DNA of 64,000 nt from Micromonospora sediminicola (GTDB taxonomy: Bacteria; Actinomycetota; Actinomycetes; Mycobacteriales; Micromonosporaceae), in assembly GCF_900089585.1 (NCBI RefSeq), contig NZ_FLRH01000004.1, positions 2,039,001 through 2,103,000 of the forward strand, given 5' to 3'. Numbering within the stretch: position 1 is the first letter of the stretch; each line of letters opens with the position of its first letter. The notes beneath the pieces were generated by a model. That model was not told the origin of the DNA, ran no database searches, and saw only the letters and a list, made by a program, of their open reading frames with translations. The translations under genes and the position numbers were made by a program. Of the stretch, positions 34,152 through 43,276 are shown piece after piece.

Positions 34152-34847
34152 ATGACCGATCCACCGCACGGCACCGGAACCCCGCCCACCCGGCGTCACG
34201 CCCGGGCAGCGCGGCCGGCCGACAGGGATGCCTGGCTGCGGGACCTGTCGCCGGCCACGCGCGCCTCCGTGGCGGTCGGCATCGTGGTCGTGGTGCTGGC
34301 CGGGGCGCTCACCTTCTTCGCCATGCCCCGCCGCCCCGACCTGCCCCCGCCGATCGGCGGCGAGGCGATCCTGGCGTCCCCGGAGCACCCCACGTCGGCG
34401 GCCGAGCTGCCGACCGACTCGTACTCGCCGGCGCCGGTGTCGCTCTCCACCCGCGCCGCGCTGCCGACCCGGCCGCCGGCACCACCCCGCCGCACCACCC
34501 CGACCGGCCGCCCGCCGACGCCGAGGCCGTCGGTCACCAGCGCCCGGCCGCCCGCGCCCCGGCCCGGTGAACTCACCCCGCTCCCGGCGTCCCGCGAGTC
34601 CACCCTCCGCTCCAGCGGCGGCGGGCCGGAGACCTTCGTCGACTTCGTCAACGCCCGGACGGCGCCCGTCGTCGTGTACTGGCTCGACTACGACGGCCAA
34701 CGCCGCCGGTACGCGGTGCTCCAGGCGGGGCAGACCCACCGGCAGCAGACGTACGTGGGGCATCCGTGGGTGGTGACCGACGAGCGCGGGCGGGCCCTGG
34801 TCTGCTTCGAACCCGCGCGGGAGACGCTGCGCGCCGTGGTCCGCTGA
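34152..34847 (+). CDS. membrane-anchored protein with a VHL-like beta domain
   Basis: 231 aa: cytoplasmic Arg-rich N-terminus (1-37), one membrane helix (38-57, ASVAVGIVVVVLAGALTFFA), a Pro/Thr-rich linker (60-155), and a C-terminal beta domain (160-222). That domain resembles the beta domain of the von Hippel-Lindau protein: FVNARTAPVVVYWLDYDG corresponds to the FCNRS...VWLNFDG strand pair of human pVHL, and YVGHPWVVTD to its YRGHLWLFRD segment, including the conserved Gly-His-x-Trp. Topology puts the domain outside the cell, so it cannot act as a ubiquitin ligase adaptor; ligand unknown. Opens divergently from the Tad operon. Confidence 0.8.
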   Translation: MTDPPHGTGTPPTRRHARAARPADRDAWLRDLSPATRASVAVGIVVVVLAGALTFFAMPRRPDLPPPIGGEAILASPEHPTSAAELPTDSYSPAPVSLSTRAALPTRPPAPPRRTTPTGRPPTPRPSVTSARPPAPRPGELTPLPASRESTLRSSGGGPETFVDFVNARTAPVVVYWLDYDGQRRRYAVLQAGQTHRQQTYVGHPWVVTDERGRALVCFEPARETLRAVVR

Positions 34848-34903
34848 CGACCGGCCGGGTCATCCGGTCGCGCTCCACCACCGTTGCCACCTGGCGCGGC
34901 GGA

Positions 34904-35260
34904 TCACCACGGGCCGCGGTGACCGAGGCCCAGGGCCAGGGCAGCCACCGAGACGGCGAGGAACACGGCCGGTCCGACGAGTTGGCGGGAGCCCACCCGC
35001 AGGTGGGCGACGAACGCGCCGACGAAGTAGAGCACCAGGCCGACGGCGGCGAGCGTGCCCAGCAGCGGCACGGCGAACCCGGCCAGCAACCCCGACGAAC
35101 CCGCCGCGAGCAGCGTGCCCAGCACCGGCGCCCACGAGTGGGGCAGGCGCTTCATGTCCAACTGGGCCTTCGGGTACGGGTGACCGACCAGGTAGGTCAC
35201 GGCCGCGGACCCGGTGAGGACGGCGGCGACGACGGTGACCGTGACGTACGCGGCGAACAT
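34904..35260 (-). CDS. DoxX-family membrane protein
   Basis: 118 aa with four membrane helices (AAYVTVTVVAAVLTGSAAVTYLVG; WAPVLGTLLAAGSSGLLAGF; LGTLAAVGLVLYFVGAFVAHL; VGPAVFLAVSVAALALGLG) and the short DoxX signatures. ATG 35260 has a purine-rich GGGAGAGG site. DoxX proteins are small membrane proteins, some of which form oxidoreductase complexes related to thiosulfate or redox metabolism; the present one cannot be assigned further. Convergent with the VHL-like gene. Confidence 0.75.
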   Translation of the reverse strand: MFAAYVTVTVVAAVLTGSAAVTYLVGHPYPKAQLDMKRLPHSWAPVLGTLLAAGSSGLLAGFAVPLLGTLAAVGLVLYFVGAFVAHLRVGSRQLVGPAVFLAVSVAALALGLGHRGPW

Positions 35261-35486
35261 GGGTGCCTCTCCCTGGTGTCGGCGGACCGTGCACCCACAG
35301 GTCGAGACAGCACGCCACGATGTGACAGACCCCGACCGGGATCACAGGGAACCACCACTGCGCGGCGTCGGAGGCCGGTCGTGGATCGTCGGTGACGTCT
35401 CACCTGACAGCCAGACCGGTGCGGCGGGTCGTACGGTCGCCTTCTGGCGGTACCGGCTCGACCTGGCGGCTACGTAGGCTCCATCG

Positions 35487-35813
35487 ATGCCGGACATCTC
35501 GCCTCGACTACGACGCCGCATCGACAGCGACTTCCCCCGCCACGCCGACGTGGTCGTGGCCAGGCTGCACAGCCTCGATCGGCTGATCACCGATTCTCGT
35601 CAGGATCCAGAACGGATGTTCGCAGCGGTGGTGCGCCTCGCCCACGGCCGACTCGACAAACTCGATCATGCTTCACGTCTGGCCCGAGACGATTGGCGTG
35701 ATCTCCTGGTCGGCGCCGACTTCGGTGACGAGGACTGGCCCGCCCGCCTCGCTACCTGGCTCAACGCTCCGGCGTCGACCGATGACAGCGGCCATCGCAC
35801 CGCTCGCTCGTAA
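35487..35813 (+). CDS. small protein of unknown function
   Basis: 108 aa (MPDISPRLRRRIDSDFPRHADVVVARLHSLDRLI...). Predicted mostly helical, with Trp/Asp-rich patches (DDWRDLLVGADFGDEDWPARLATWL). No signal, membrane segment or Cys. Codon use looks normal for the window, including third-position GC, and the sequence reads like the small actinobacterial proteins that often carry DUF labels, but I do not recognise it. Followed by a double-hairpin terminator, which supports a real transcript. Confidence 0.55.
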   Translation: MPDISPRLRRRIDSDFPRHADVVVARLHSLDRLITDSRQDPERMFAAVVRLAHGRLDKLDHASRLARDDWRDLLVGADFGDEDWPARLATWLNAPASTDDSGHRTARS

Positions 35814-35917
35814 GTTCTGGGCGCTTCGTCCGGGGGGCAGCCGCACCCAGGTGCCGTTCCCTGAGCGGGTGACCAGTTCGTCCGCCACTCGGCGGCGCAA
35901 CGCGCAGCCCGGAAAGG

Positions 35918-35983
35918 GACGACCCCCGTCGGGGGGAGACGGGGGTCGTCTGTGGTTCGGCTCCGGGGGGGTCGAGCCGAACC
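35918..35983 (+). terminator. double-hairpin terminator in the gap 35814-36219
   Basis: First hairpin: perfect 13-bp arms GACGACCCCCGTC (35918-35930) and GACGGGGGTCGTC (35938-35950). Second: GGTTCGGCTC (35954-35963) and GAGCCGAACC (35974-35983). They occupy the middle of a 406-bp stretch between the 108-aa gene and the HAD gene; I see no gene in the rest of it. Confidence 0.65.
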
Positions 35984-36205
35984 GACTCAGCGGTCACGGG
36001 GGGTGCAACCGCCGAGGGCCTGCGGCGACGGGACGTGAACTCCTGTCGTGAGGACAAGCATGCCGCAGCGGACCCTTATACGTCGAGTGGTGTTCACTCC
36101 ACGCAAAGCTAATTCCCACCGCAACGGATGTGACCGCCGTCACTCCGCCGGGTGCACCTCGGTCTTCCTGACCCCGGGCGGGCGGCTCCACCGGGCCTGT
36201 CCGGC

Positions 36206-36211
36206 TAGACT
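36206..36211 (+). promoter_or_regulatory. leaderless-type -10 box for the HAD phosphatase gene
   Basis: TAGACT ends 8 nt before GTG 36220, and no Shine-Dalgarno is present, as for several other genes in this window. Confidence 0.45.
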
Positions 36212-36219
36212 TTCGCGCC

Positions 36220-37026
36220 GTGGGCCGCAGTGCCGCTTTCTTCGATCTCGACAAGACCGTCATCGCCAAGTCGAGCGCCCTGGCGTTCGGTCGGCCGTTC
36301 TACCGGGACGGGCTGATCACTCGGCGTGACGTGGTCAAGTCGGCGTACGCGCAGCTGATGTTCCGGCTGGGCGGCACCGACGAGCAGACCATGGCCCGGA
36401 CCCGGGACTACCTGGCCACGCTCTGCAAGGGCTGGCCGGTGGAACAGGTCCGCCAGATCGTCGCGGAGACGCTGCACGAGCTGATCAACCCCTACGTGTA
36501 CGCCGAGGCCGCCGCCCTGATCGAGGAGCACCAGGCGGCCGGGCGGGACGTGGTGCTGGTCTCCGCCTCGGGCGAGGAGATGGTCCGGCCGATCGGCGAG
36601 CTGCTCGGGATCACCGACGTGATCGCCACCCGGATGGCCGTGGTCGACGGCCGCTACAGCGGCGAGGTCGAGTTCTACGCGGCCGGGCCGAGCAAGGTCG
36701 AGGGCGTCAGCGAGCTGGCCCTGGAGCGTGACTACGACCTGAGCGACTCGTACGCGTACTCCGACTCGTACAGCGATCGGCCCTTGCTGGAGTGCGTGGG
36801 GCATCCGACGGTGGTCAACCCGGACCGGGCGCTGCGCAAGCTGGCGGTGGAGAACGCCTGGCCGGTGCTGGAGTTCCGGCACCCGATCCCGCTGGGGCGC
36901 CGGCTGCGCGAGCGGCCGGCGGTGCCGGTTGCGGCGGCGGCGCTCGGCGTGGGCGTCGGGGTGGCCATCGGCATCGCCTGGTACGGCCGGCACCGCCGCA
37001 CCCGCGCCGCCGCGCCCACGGCCTGA
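36220..37026 (+). CDS. HAD-IB family phosphatase (SerB/CicA-like) with C-terminal membrane anchor
   Basis: 268 aa. HAD motif I FFDLDKTVI (nucleophile Asp9, acid Asp11), motif II VLVSASGEE, motif III Lys in SKVEGV, and motif IV region YAYSDSYSDRPLLE with the Asp pair, followed by VGHPTVVNPDRALRKLA, as in TIGR01490-type HAD-IB enzymes. A C-terminal hydrophobic segment (VPVAAAALGVGVGVAIGIAW) anchors it to the membrane. Phosphoserine-like or phospholipid-linked substrates have been suggested for relatives. In M. tuberculosis the homologue (Rv3661) also sits beside ssd. Confidence 0.88.
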   Translation: MGRSAAFFDLDKTVIAKSSALAFGRPFYRDGLITRRDVVKSAYAQLMFRLGGTDEQTMARTRDYLATLCKGWPVEQVRQIVAETLHELINPYVYAEAAALIEEHQAAGRDVVLVSASGEEMVRPIGELLGITDVIATRMAVVDGRYSGEVEFYAAGPSKVEGVSELALERDYDLSDSYAYSDSYSDRPLLECVGHPTVVNPDRALRKLAVENAWPVLEFRHPIPLGRRLRERPAVPVAAAALGVGVGVAIGIAWYGRHRRTRAAAPTA

Positions 37027-37044
37027 GGGTCGCCGGGCCGGCGG

Positions 37045-37791
37045 TCAGGACGCGGCGAGGATCTCGTCGCCGATGAGCGTGATCTGGTCCGCCCCGACCT
37101 CCACCGCCGCCATGTAGTGGCGCAGCCAGGAGCGCAGGCCGTCGGGGGTGCCGGTGGCGAACGCGCCGGCCGCACCGACGTATTCCGGTTCCCGCTCGCG
37201 GTGCCCGACGTCCACCGCGACCAGCCCACGCGGGTCGAACCCGGTGGAGATCAGCACCAGCCGGGCGGCGGCCCGGGCCACCACGCCGGACGGGCCCGGG
37301 AACGGGCGCAGGTTGAGCAGCTCGCCGTGCACCACTGCGGCGAGCACCAGCGGCGGCACCTTCGTGCCCCCGGCCACCAGGCCGGAGAGGCCGTCGAGCC
37401 GGGCCGCCACCACGGGGTCGGCGACCGGGCGGCCCAGTTCCTCCTCGGTCAGCACGTCCCGGGCGGCGAGCACGTGCAGCCGGGCCAGCACCTGCCGGGG
37501 CGCCCTGGTCCAGAGGTCGCTCAGCCCGGGCAGCGCGCCGGCCACCCGCAGCGCGCCCTGGAGCACCGGGTCGGTGACCGTGCCGGCGCGTACCTCCTCG
37601 CGGTCGTGGTCGCGGCCCTCCAGCGCGGCGCTGGCCACTGCCGAACGGAGGCTGACCTCGGCGGCGACCTGCCCGCCCTGGCGGCGCAGCGCCCGGTGCC
37701 GGTGGGCCTGGTCGACCAGGTCGCGGGCCCGCTCGACGGCGGGCGCGACGTCGGCGAGGGCGAGCAGCGGGGCGAGCGGATCGGCGGTCAC
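37045..37791 (-). CDS. Fic-like fold protein with degenerate active motif
   Basis: 248 aa. The order of elements resembles Fic/DOC proteins: an N-terminal SAALEG sequence like the inhibitory (S/T)xxxE(G/N) motif, then a helix VLAAVVHGELLNLRPFPGPSGVVARAAARLVL where HPFxDGNGR would stand. Here the catalytic His and the GNGR phosphate-binding residues are replaced (RPFPGPSG), so AMP-transfer is unlikely. Actinobacterial relatives are annotated only as oxidoreductase or conserved hypothetical. It is convergent with the HAD gene with only 18 bp between stops and lies in the same place as Rv3662c in M. tuberculosis. Confidence 0.6.
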   Translation of the reverse strand: MTADPLAPLLALADVAPAVERARDLVDQAHRHRALRRQGGQVAAEVSLRSAVASAALEGRDHDREEVRAGTVTDPVLQGALRVAGALPGLSDLWTRAPRQVLARLHVLAARDVLTEEELGRPVADPVVAARLDGLSGLVAGGTKVPPLVLAAVVHGELLNLRPFPGPSGVVARAAARLVLISTGFDPRGLVAVDVGHREREPEYVGAAGAFATGTPDGLRSWLRHYMAAVEVGADQITLIGDEILAAS

Positions 37792-37834
37792 ATCGTCACG
37801 CTAGCGACCGCCGGGCCCCTCGTACGCCCGGGGT

Positions 37835-37891
37835 GTTAAGAGGGGACCCTTCCTCTACCGGAAGCGTTAATAGGGGGCCCTTCCTTACACC
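37835..37891. repeat. direct repeat pair GTTAAk-AGGGG-CCCTTCC
   Basis: Two 26-bp copies with a 31-bp period: GTTAAGAGGGGACCCTTCC (37835-37853) and GTTAATAGGGGGCCCTTCC (37866-37884), each followed by a TCTACC/TTACACC end. It lies between the start of the Fic-like gene and acs. The form matches a dispersed intergenic repeat family I associate with Micromonospora. Confidence 0.7.
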
Positions 37892-38011
37892 TCAGCGCGG
37901 AGGGGGCGCCGCTGAGCGCGCGGAGCGGGGCGGGCGGTCGCGGCCCGGCGGGGCCGGGGCTAACCTTCCCCGGAGTAGGAGACGCAGGTCACGCGACGAA
38001 GGAGTCACCGC

Positions 38012-40000
38012 ATGAGCGAGGCATTGGCCAACTTGCTGAACGAGACGCGCCAGTTCCCGCCACCGGCCGAGCTCGCCGCGAACGCCAACGTGACCGCGGA
38101 GGCGTACGACGAGGCGGCCGCCGACCGGCTCGCCTTCTGGGAGCGCCAGGCCGGCCGGCTGGCCTGGGCCCAGCCGTGGGAGCAGGTGCTCGACTGGTCG
38201 AACGCGCCCTTCGCGAAGTGGTTCACCGGTGGCCGGCTCAACGTGGCGTACAACTGCCTGGACCGGCACGTCGAGGCGGGTCTCGGCGACAAGGTGGCGA
38301 TCCACTGGGAGGGTGAGCCGGGCGACACCCGTACCGTCACCTACGCCGACCTGCACAAGCTCACCTGTCAGGCGGCCAACGCGCTGACCGAGCTGGGCGT
38401 GACCGCCGGCGACCGGGTGGCGATCTACCTGCCGATGATCCCGGAGGCCGCGGTGGCGATGCTCGCCTGCGCCCGGATCGGCGCCACCCACAGCGTGGTG
38501 TTCGGCGGCTTCTCGGCCGACGCGTTGACCAACCGGATCCAGGACGCCAGCGCCAAGGTGGTGATCACCGCGGACGGCGGCTTCCGCCGGGGCAAGCCGT
38601 CGGCGCTCAAGCCGACGGTGGACGAGGCGGTGGCGAACTGCCCGTCGGTGGAGCACGTGCTGGTGGTCCGCCGCACCGGCGAGGAGGTCGCCTGGTCGGC
38701 GAAGGACCACTGGTGGCACGAGACGGTGGAGACGGCGTCGCCGGAGCACGAGGCGCAGGCGTTCGACGCCGAGCACCCGCTGTTCATCCTCTACACCAGC
38801 GGCACCACCGCCCGGCCGAAGGGCATCCTGCACACCACCGGCGGCTACCTGACCCAGGCGTCGTACACCACGCACGCGGTGTTTGACCTGAAGCCAGAGA
38901 CGGACGTCTACTGGTGCACCGCCGACATCGGCTGGGTGACCGGGCACTCCTACATCGTGTACGGCCCGCTCTCCAACGGCGCCACCCAGGTCATGTACGA
39001 GGGCACGCCGGACACCCCGCACAAGGGCCGGTTCTGGGAGGTCGTCGACAAGTACAAGGTGACCATCCTGTACACCGCGCCGACGTTGATCCGCACCATG
39101 ATGAAGTGGGGCGAGGACATCCCGGCCGGCTACGACCTGTCGTCGCTGCGTCTGCTCGGCAGCGTCGGTGAGCCGATCAACCCGGAGGCGTGGATCTGGT
39201 ACCGGCAGCACGTCGGCCGGGGTGAGCTGCCGGTCGTGGACACCTGGTGGCAGACCGAGACCGGGGCCATCATGATCTCGCCGCTGCCCGGCGTGACCGA
39301 GGCGAAGCCCGGCTCGGCGATGAGTCCGCTGCCCGGCATCGTCGCCGACGTGGTCGACGACCAGGGCCAGTCGGTGCCCAACGGCGGTGGCGGCTACCTG
39401 GTGCTCAAGGAGCCGTGGCCGTCGATGCTGCGGACCATCTGGGGCGACGACAACCGGTTCCTGGAGACGTACTGGTCCCGGTTCGGCGCGGGCGCCAACA
39501 CCGGCGACGAGTGGGTCTACTTCGCCGGTGACGGCGCGAAGAAGGACGACGACGGGCACATCTGGCTGCTCGGCCGGGTGGACGACGTGATGCTGGTGTC
39601 CGGCCACAACATCTCCACCACGGAGGTGGAGTCGGCCCTGGTGAGCCACCCGTCGGTGGCGGAGGCGGCGGTGGTCGGCGCGACCGACCCGACCACCGGG
39701 CAGGCGATCGTCGCGTTCGCCATTCCGCGCGGCAGCGCGGAGATCTCGGGTGACGCGGGCGAGCAGCTCATCGCCGAGCTGCGCAACCACGTGGCGAAGA
39801 CGCTGGGTCCGATCGCCAAGCCGCGGCAGATCATGCTGGTGCCGGAGCTGCCGAAGACCCGCTCCGGGAAGATCATGCGCCGGTTGCTGCGGGACGTGGC
39901 GGAGAACCGGTCGCTCGGTGACGTGACCACGCTCCAGGACTCCTCGGTGATGGAGATGATCTCCTCGGGGATGGGTGGGGGCAAGTCCGACGAGGACTGA
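38012..40000 (+). CDS. acs: acetyl-CoA synthetase
   Basis: 662 aa, full length. ANL-superfamily motifs: A3 LFILYTSGTTARPKGILHTTGGYL, A5 WWQTETGAIM, A7-A8 GDGAKKDDDGHIWLLGRVDDVMLVSGHNIS, and the acetylatable lysine in LPKTRSGKIMRRLLRDVAE near the C-terminus, the usual target of Pat-type acetyltransferases. Also VAIYLPMIPEAAVAMLACARIGATHSVVFGGFS, specific to Acs. Converts acetate, ATP and CoA to acetyl-CoA. ATG 38012 has GAAGGAG seven to eight bases upstream. Not in an operon with its neighbours, but the ssd-HAD-acs order is conserved in actinobacteria. Confidence 0.96.
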   Translation: MSEALANLLNETRQFPPPAELAANANVTAEAYDEAAADRLAFWERQAGRLAWAQPWEQVLDWSNAPFAKWFTGGRLNVAYNCLDRHVEAGLGDKVAIHWEGEPGDTRTVTYADLHKLTCQAANALTELGVTAGDRVAIYLPMIPEAAVAMLACARIGATHSVVFGGFSADALTNRIQDASAKVVITADGGFRRGKPSALKPTVDEAVANCPSVEHVLVVRRTGEEVAWSAKDHWWHETVETASPEHEAQAFDAEHPLFILYTSGTTARPKGILHTTGGYLTQASYTTHAVFDLKPETDVYWCTADIGWVTGHSYIVYGPLSNGATQVMYEGTPDTPHKGRFWEVVDKYKVTILYTAPTLIRTMMKWGEDIPAGYDLSSLRLLGSVGEPINPEAWIWYRQHVGRGELPVVDTWWQTETGAIMISPLPGVTEAKPGSAMSPLPGIVADVVDDQGQSVPNGGGGYLVLKEPWPSMLRTIWGDDNRFLETYWSRFGAGANTGDEWVYFAGDGAKKDDDGHIWLLGRVDDVMLVSGHNISTTEVESALVSHPSVAEAAVVGATDPTTGQAIVAFAIPRGSAEISGDAGEQLIAELRNHVAKTLGPIAKPRQIMLVPELPKTRSGKIMRRLLRDVAENRSLGDVTTLQDSSVMEMISSGMGGGKSDED

Positions 40001-40223
40001 TCGACGCGGAACACCAGGGGCGGGTCGCCACGGCGGCCCGCCCCTCGTCGTACCCGGGACCGGGTTGGTCGATCGGCGGAGGAGGCACTGACCTGAACGG
40101 GCAGAGGGCCTGTTCACCCCTGTCTATGCCGCGCTCGGTCGACTACGTTCAGCCGCACCGGCGCAATTCGACATCTGTCACTGAGACGGCCGGTCCCTCA
40201 CCATTCCCTACGAACGGAGTGGC

Positions 40224-43016
40224 ATGCTCCTCATTTCGCAGTCCAGGGCACGCAGACGCCTACTCGTCGCGCTGCCCGCCATCGCCCTCGCGGCCACGTC
40301 GCTGACCGTGACGGGCAGCGCGGCGGCCCAGCCGTCCCGGTCCGCCCCGGCCACCATCGGGGCGGACGAGTACTACATCAACTACGCCGAGCCCGAGGTG
40401 CAGCCGGACACCGGCGGCAAGGAGACCAAGGGTCGGGACGGGGTCTTCTCCTCCCCGGCCGACGAGGCCCGCGCCTACGACCGGAAGTACGCCGGCGGCA
40501 ACCCGATGACCGCGCGGGAGCTGGCGAAGCTGGAGGCCAAGTCGATCCGGACCGGGCAGAGCCCGCGGAAGATCAAGCAGGCCAAGAGCACCCAGACCGC
40601 CAAGCTGCTGACGCTGCTGGTCGAGTTCAACGACAAGGCCAACGACGACTTCACCGACGTGATGGTCCCGAAGACGGTCTTCGAGGACCGCACCTGCGTG
40701 CCCGGCACGGTGCAGAACGGGCCGCGGCACAACACCATCCCGAACCCGGCCACCCTGCCGCACAAGGACAACAACTCGATGTGGGTGCCGGACTTCTCGC
40801 CGGCCCACTACGACAAGATGCTCTACACCAAGAAGGGCATCACCGAGCGGGTCCGCAAGGACCTCAAGGGGCCGGACGGCAAGCCGGGCATCAGCCTCGC
40901 CGGGCGGACCATGCACAACATGTACCTGGAGATGTCCAAGGGCGCGTACACCGTGGACGGGCAGGCCAGCCCGTGGATCACGGTGCCGCACTCGGAGGGC
41001 TGGTACGCGGCCTCGCGCTGCTTCCAGGACGAGAACGGCAACTGGGTCGCCGGGCGTGAGCAGTCGATGAACGGCCACCCGGACAACCCGCAGGGCGCCG
41101 GCCGCCTCGCCACCGACGCGATCGACGCGCTGGCCGCCGCCGACCCGAACTTCCCGTGGGCCGACTACGACATCGAGGACCAGAGCGACCGCGACGGCGA
41201 CGGCAACTACCACGAGCCGGACGGCGTGATCGACCACCTGGTGCTGGTGCACGCCAACCAGGGCAAGTCCCGGGGTGGCGGCGACGTCGGCATCTACTCG
41301 GTGTGGGCGCACTCCTCCACCGTGGCCGGTGGCTACACCATCCCCGGCACGAACCTGAAGGTGTCGAACTACATCGTGCAGCCGGAGGACGCCGGCGTCG
41401 GCGTCTTCGCCCACGAGTTCGGGCACGACCTCGGCCTGCCGGACCTCTACGACACCTCGGGCAACGCCGACTCGGACGTCGACTTCTGGGACCTGATGGC
41501 GTCCGGCTCGCACTCCGGCGAGATCTTCCAGGCGCTCCCCACCCACATGGGTCTCTGGGACAAGTGGGTGCTCGGCTGGGCCGAGCCGAAGACGTTCGGG
41601 CCGGGCGACCGGGCCAAGCTGGTCAAGCTCGGGCAGACCTCGCGTACGCCGGTCGGCACCGAGGACGGCATCAAGATCGACCTGCCGGACAAGGTGATCA
41701 CGCTGGCCGAGCCGCACAGCGGCGGGAACATGTGGTACTCCGGCGCCGACCAGAACTGGGCGGACGTCAAGCTGAGCCGGACGGTGACCGTCCCGAACGC
41801 CGCCGACGCGAAGTTCTGGATGTGGAACAACTACGTCATCGAGGAGGACTGGGACTACGGCTTCGTCGAGGTCTCGACCGACGGCGGCGCCACCTGGACC
41901 GAACGCAAGGTGTACGACGCCTCCGGCGCGCTGGTCACCACCGACGACGGCTACGCCGACCCGAACGGGCGGATGGTCGACTTCGGCAACAAGAAGTACG
42001 GCCTGACCGGCGCCACCGACGGCTGGCGGCACGACTACGTCGACCTGTCGTCGTACGCCGGGCAGACCGTGCAGGTGCGCCTGCGGTACGCGACCGACGA
42101 GGCGTTCGTGGAGCGCGGCTGGTTCGCCGACGACTTCTCGGTGACCGGCGGCGGCGCCACCACCTGGAGCGACGACGTCGAGGGCGGCACCGCCGGCTGG
42201 ACCCAGACCGGTGGCACCTTCACCGACACCAGCGGCGCGGGTTGGCACGTCGACTCGGGCACCCAGGTCAAGTCGCACTACTACCTGGCCGAGTGGCGCA
42301 ACTTCGACGGCTTCGACAAGGGCCTGAAGTACGCCTACGACACCGTCTACTCGCACGAGGCGTGGAAGGTCGACCGGATCGCCTACAACGCCCCGGGCAT
42401 GCTGGTCTGGTACCGGGACACCCAGCTCGGCGACGTCAACCACGTCACCGGGCAGATGACCGCGCTGCCCAGCTACGGCGCCAAGGGCGGGCTGCTGATC
42501 GTCGACTCGCACAACGACCCGCTGCGCCGCAAGTGGACCGCGGCCGAGAAGGACCCGTCGGTGCTGGACAACCTGCCCAGCCGTCCGCAGTCGTCCAACG
42601 CGGCCTTCTCGCTCCAGCCGACGTACCCGTTCAAGGAGTGCCTGGAGGCGGCGGACGAGCCGTACAGCGCGTACTGCACGAAGTTCCCGGCGCAGTCCCC
42701 GGTGCGGGCCTTCACCGACGCCAAGGGCTGGTACCCGGGCATCGAGATCCGGGACGGCTCGCCGTACGCCCGGGACAACGACGCCTCGGTGGTCGTCCCG
42801 TCGCGGGGCAACCAGCAGTACACGACCCGGGTGGTGAACCCGGACGGCTCCCCGGCGACCGACTGGTACGGCGAGGAGCTGGGTGGCGGCGCGATCGTGC
42901 TCGGCACCGGCAACCCGCGTGACGCGGGTGTCGCGTACGGCACCTCGATCGTGCTCGTGCGGGCCGCCAAGGACAACGCGTACGCCACCGTGATGGTGGT
43001 CCCGCCGAAGGGCTGA
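40224..43016 (+). CDS. secreted M6 metalloprotease, immune inhibitor A-type (paralogue 1)
   Basis: 930 aa. Signal peptide with basic n-region (SRARRRLLVALPAIALAATSLTVTGSAAA). A propeptide of about 100 residues, then the M6 domain with active site FAHEFGHDLGLPD (His397, Glu398, His401, with Asp407) that binds zinc. Downstream are a MAM-like/beta-sandwich segment (TTWSDDVEGGTAGWTQTGG; YVDLSSYAGQTVQVRLRYATDEAFVERGWFADDFSV) and a C-terminal domain with a Cys pair. In Bacillus, InhA degrades antibacterial peptides and host proteins; in a soil actinomycete it is likely a nutrient or defence exoprotease. Followed by a terminator and a paralogue. Confidence 0.9.
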   Translation: MLLISQSRARRRLLVALPAIALAATSLTVTGSAAAQPSRSAPATIGADEYYINYAEPEVQPDTGGKETKGRDGVFSSPADEARAYDRKYAGGNPMTARELAKLEAKSIRTGQSPRKIKQAKSTQTAKLLTLLVEFNDKANDDFTDVMVPKTVFEDRTCVPGTVQNGPRHNTIPNPATLPHKDNNSMWVPDFSPAHYDKMLYTKKGITERVRKDLKGPDGKPGISLAGRTMHNMYLEMSKGAYTVDGQASPWITVPHSEGWYAASRCFQDENGNWVAGREQSMNGHPDNPQGAGRLATDAIDALAAADPNFPWADYDIEDQSDRDGDGNYHEPDGVIDHLVLVHANQGKSRGGGDVGIYSVWAHSSTVAGGYTIPGTNLKVSNYIVQPEDAGVGVFAHEFGHDLGLPDLYDTSGNADSDVDFWDLMASGSHSGEIFQALPTHMGLWDKWVLGWAEPKTFGPGDRAKLVKLGQTSRTPVGTEDGIKIDLPDKVITLAEPHSGGNMWYSGADQNWADVKLSRTVTVPNAADAKFWMWNNYVIEEDWDYGFVEVSTDGGATWTERKVYDASGALVTTDDGYADPNGRMVDFGNKKYGLTGATDGWRHDYVDLSSYAGQTVQVRLRYATDEAFVERGWFADDFSVTGGGATTWSDDVEGGTAGWTQTGGTFTDTSGAGWHVDSGTQVKSHYYLAEWRNFDGFDKGLKYAYDTVYSHEAWKVDRIAYNAPGMLVWYRDTQLGDVNHVTGQMTALPSYGAKGGLLIVDSHNDPLRRKWTAAEKDPSVLDNLPSRPQSSNAAFSLQPTYPFKECLEAADEPYSAYCTKFPAQSPVRAFTDAKGWYPGIEIRDGSPYARDNDASVVVPSRGNQQYTTRVVNPDGSPATDWYGEELGGGAIVLGTGNPRDAGVAYGTSIVLVRAAKDNAYATVMVVPPKG

Positions 43017-43078
43017 ATCGGAGACGCCAAACCGGAACCGGAATGACCGAAAAATGAGCTGAACGGGCCGGACGACCG

Positions 43079-43110
43079 AAGGGCCGGGAGCGGAAGCGCT
43101 CCCGGCCCTT
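43079..43110 (+). terminator. rho-independent-type hairpin after M6 protease 1
   Basis: Perfect 14-bp stem AAGGGCCGGGAGCG (43079-43092) / CGCTCCCGGCCCTT (43097-43110) with a GAAG tetraloop, followed by CTGT. Lies 63 bp past the stop codon. Confidence 0.8.
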
Positions 43111-43276
43111 CTGTATCCATCGATGTCGTTGCCTTCGACTCGGCGGACATCGGCGCTGGTCAGCGCGTCGGCAACAGATCGACGTGTGACGGGCAACGGC
43201 GTCACCAACAAAAAGTTGCTACAAATCGACGCACACATCTTCCCACCAGTCCCAGCAGTGTCTATGTTCACCGTGG

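Noticed and set aside
35994-36269. 91-aa minus-strand frame in the gap before the HAD gene
   Set aside because: No ribosome-binding site, overlaps the HAD start and promoter, composition not protein-like.
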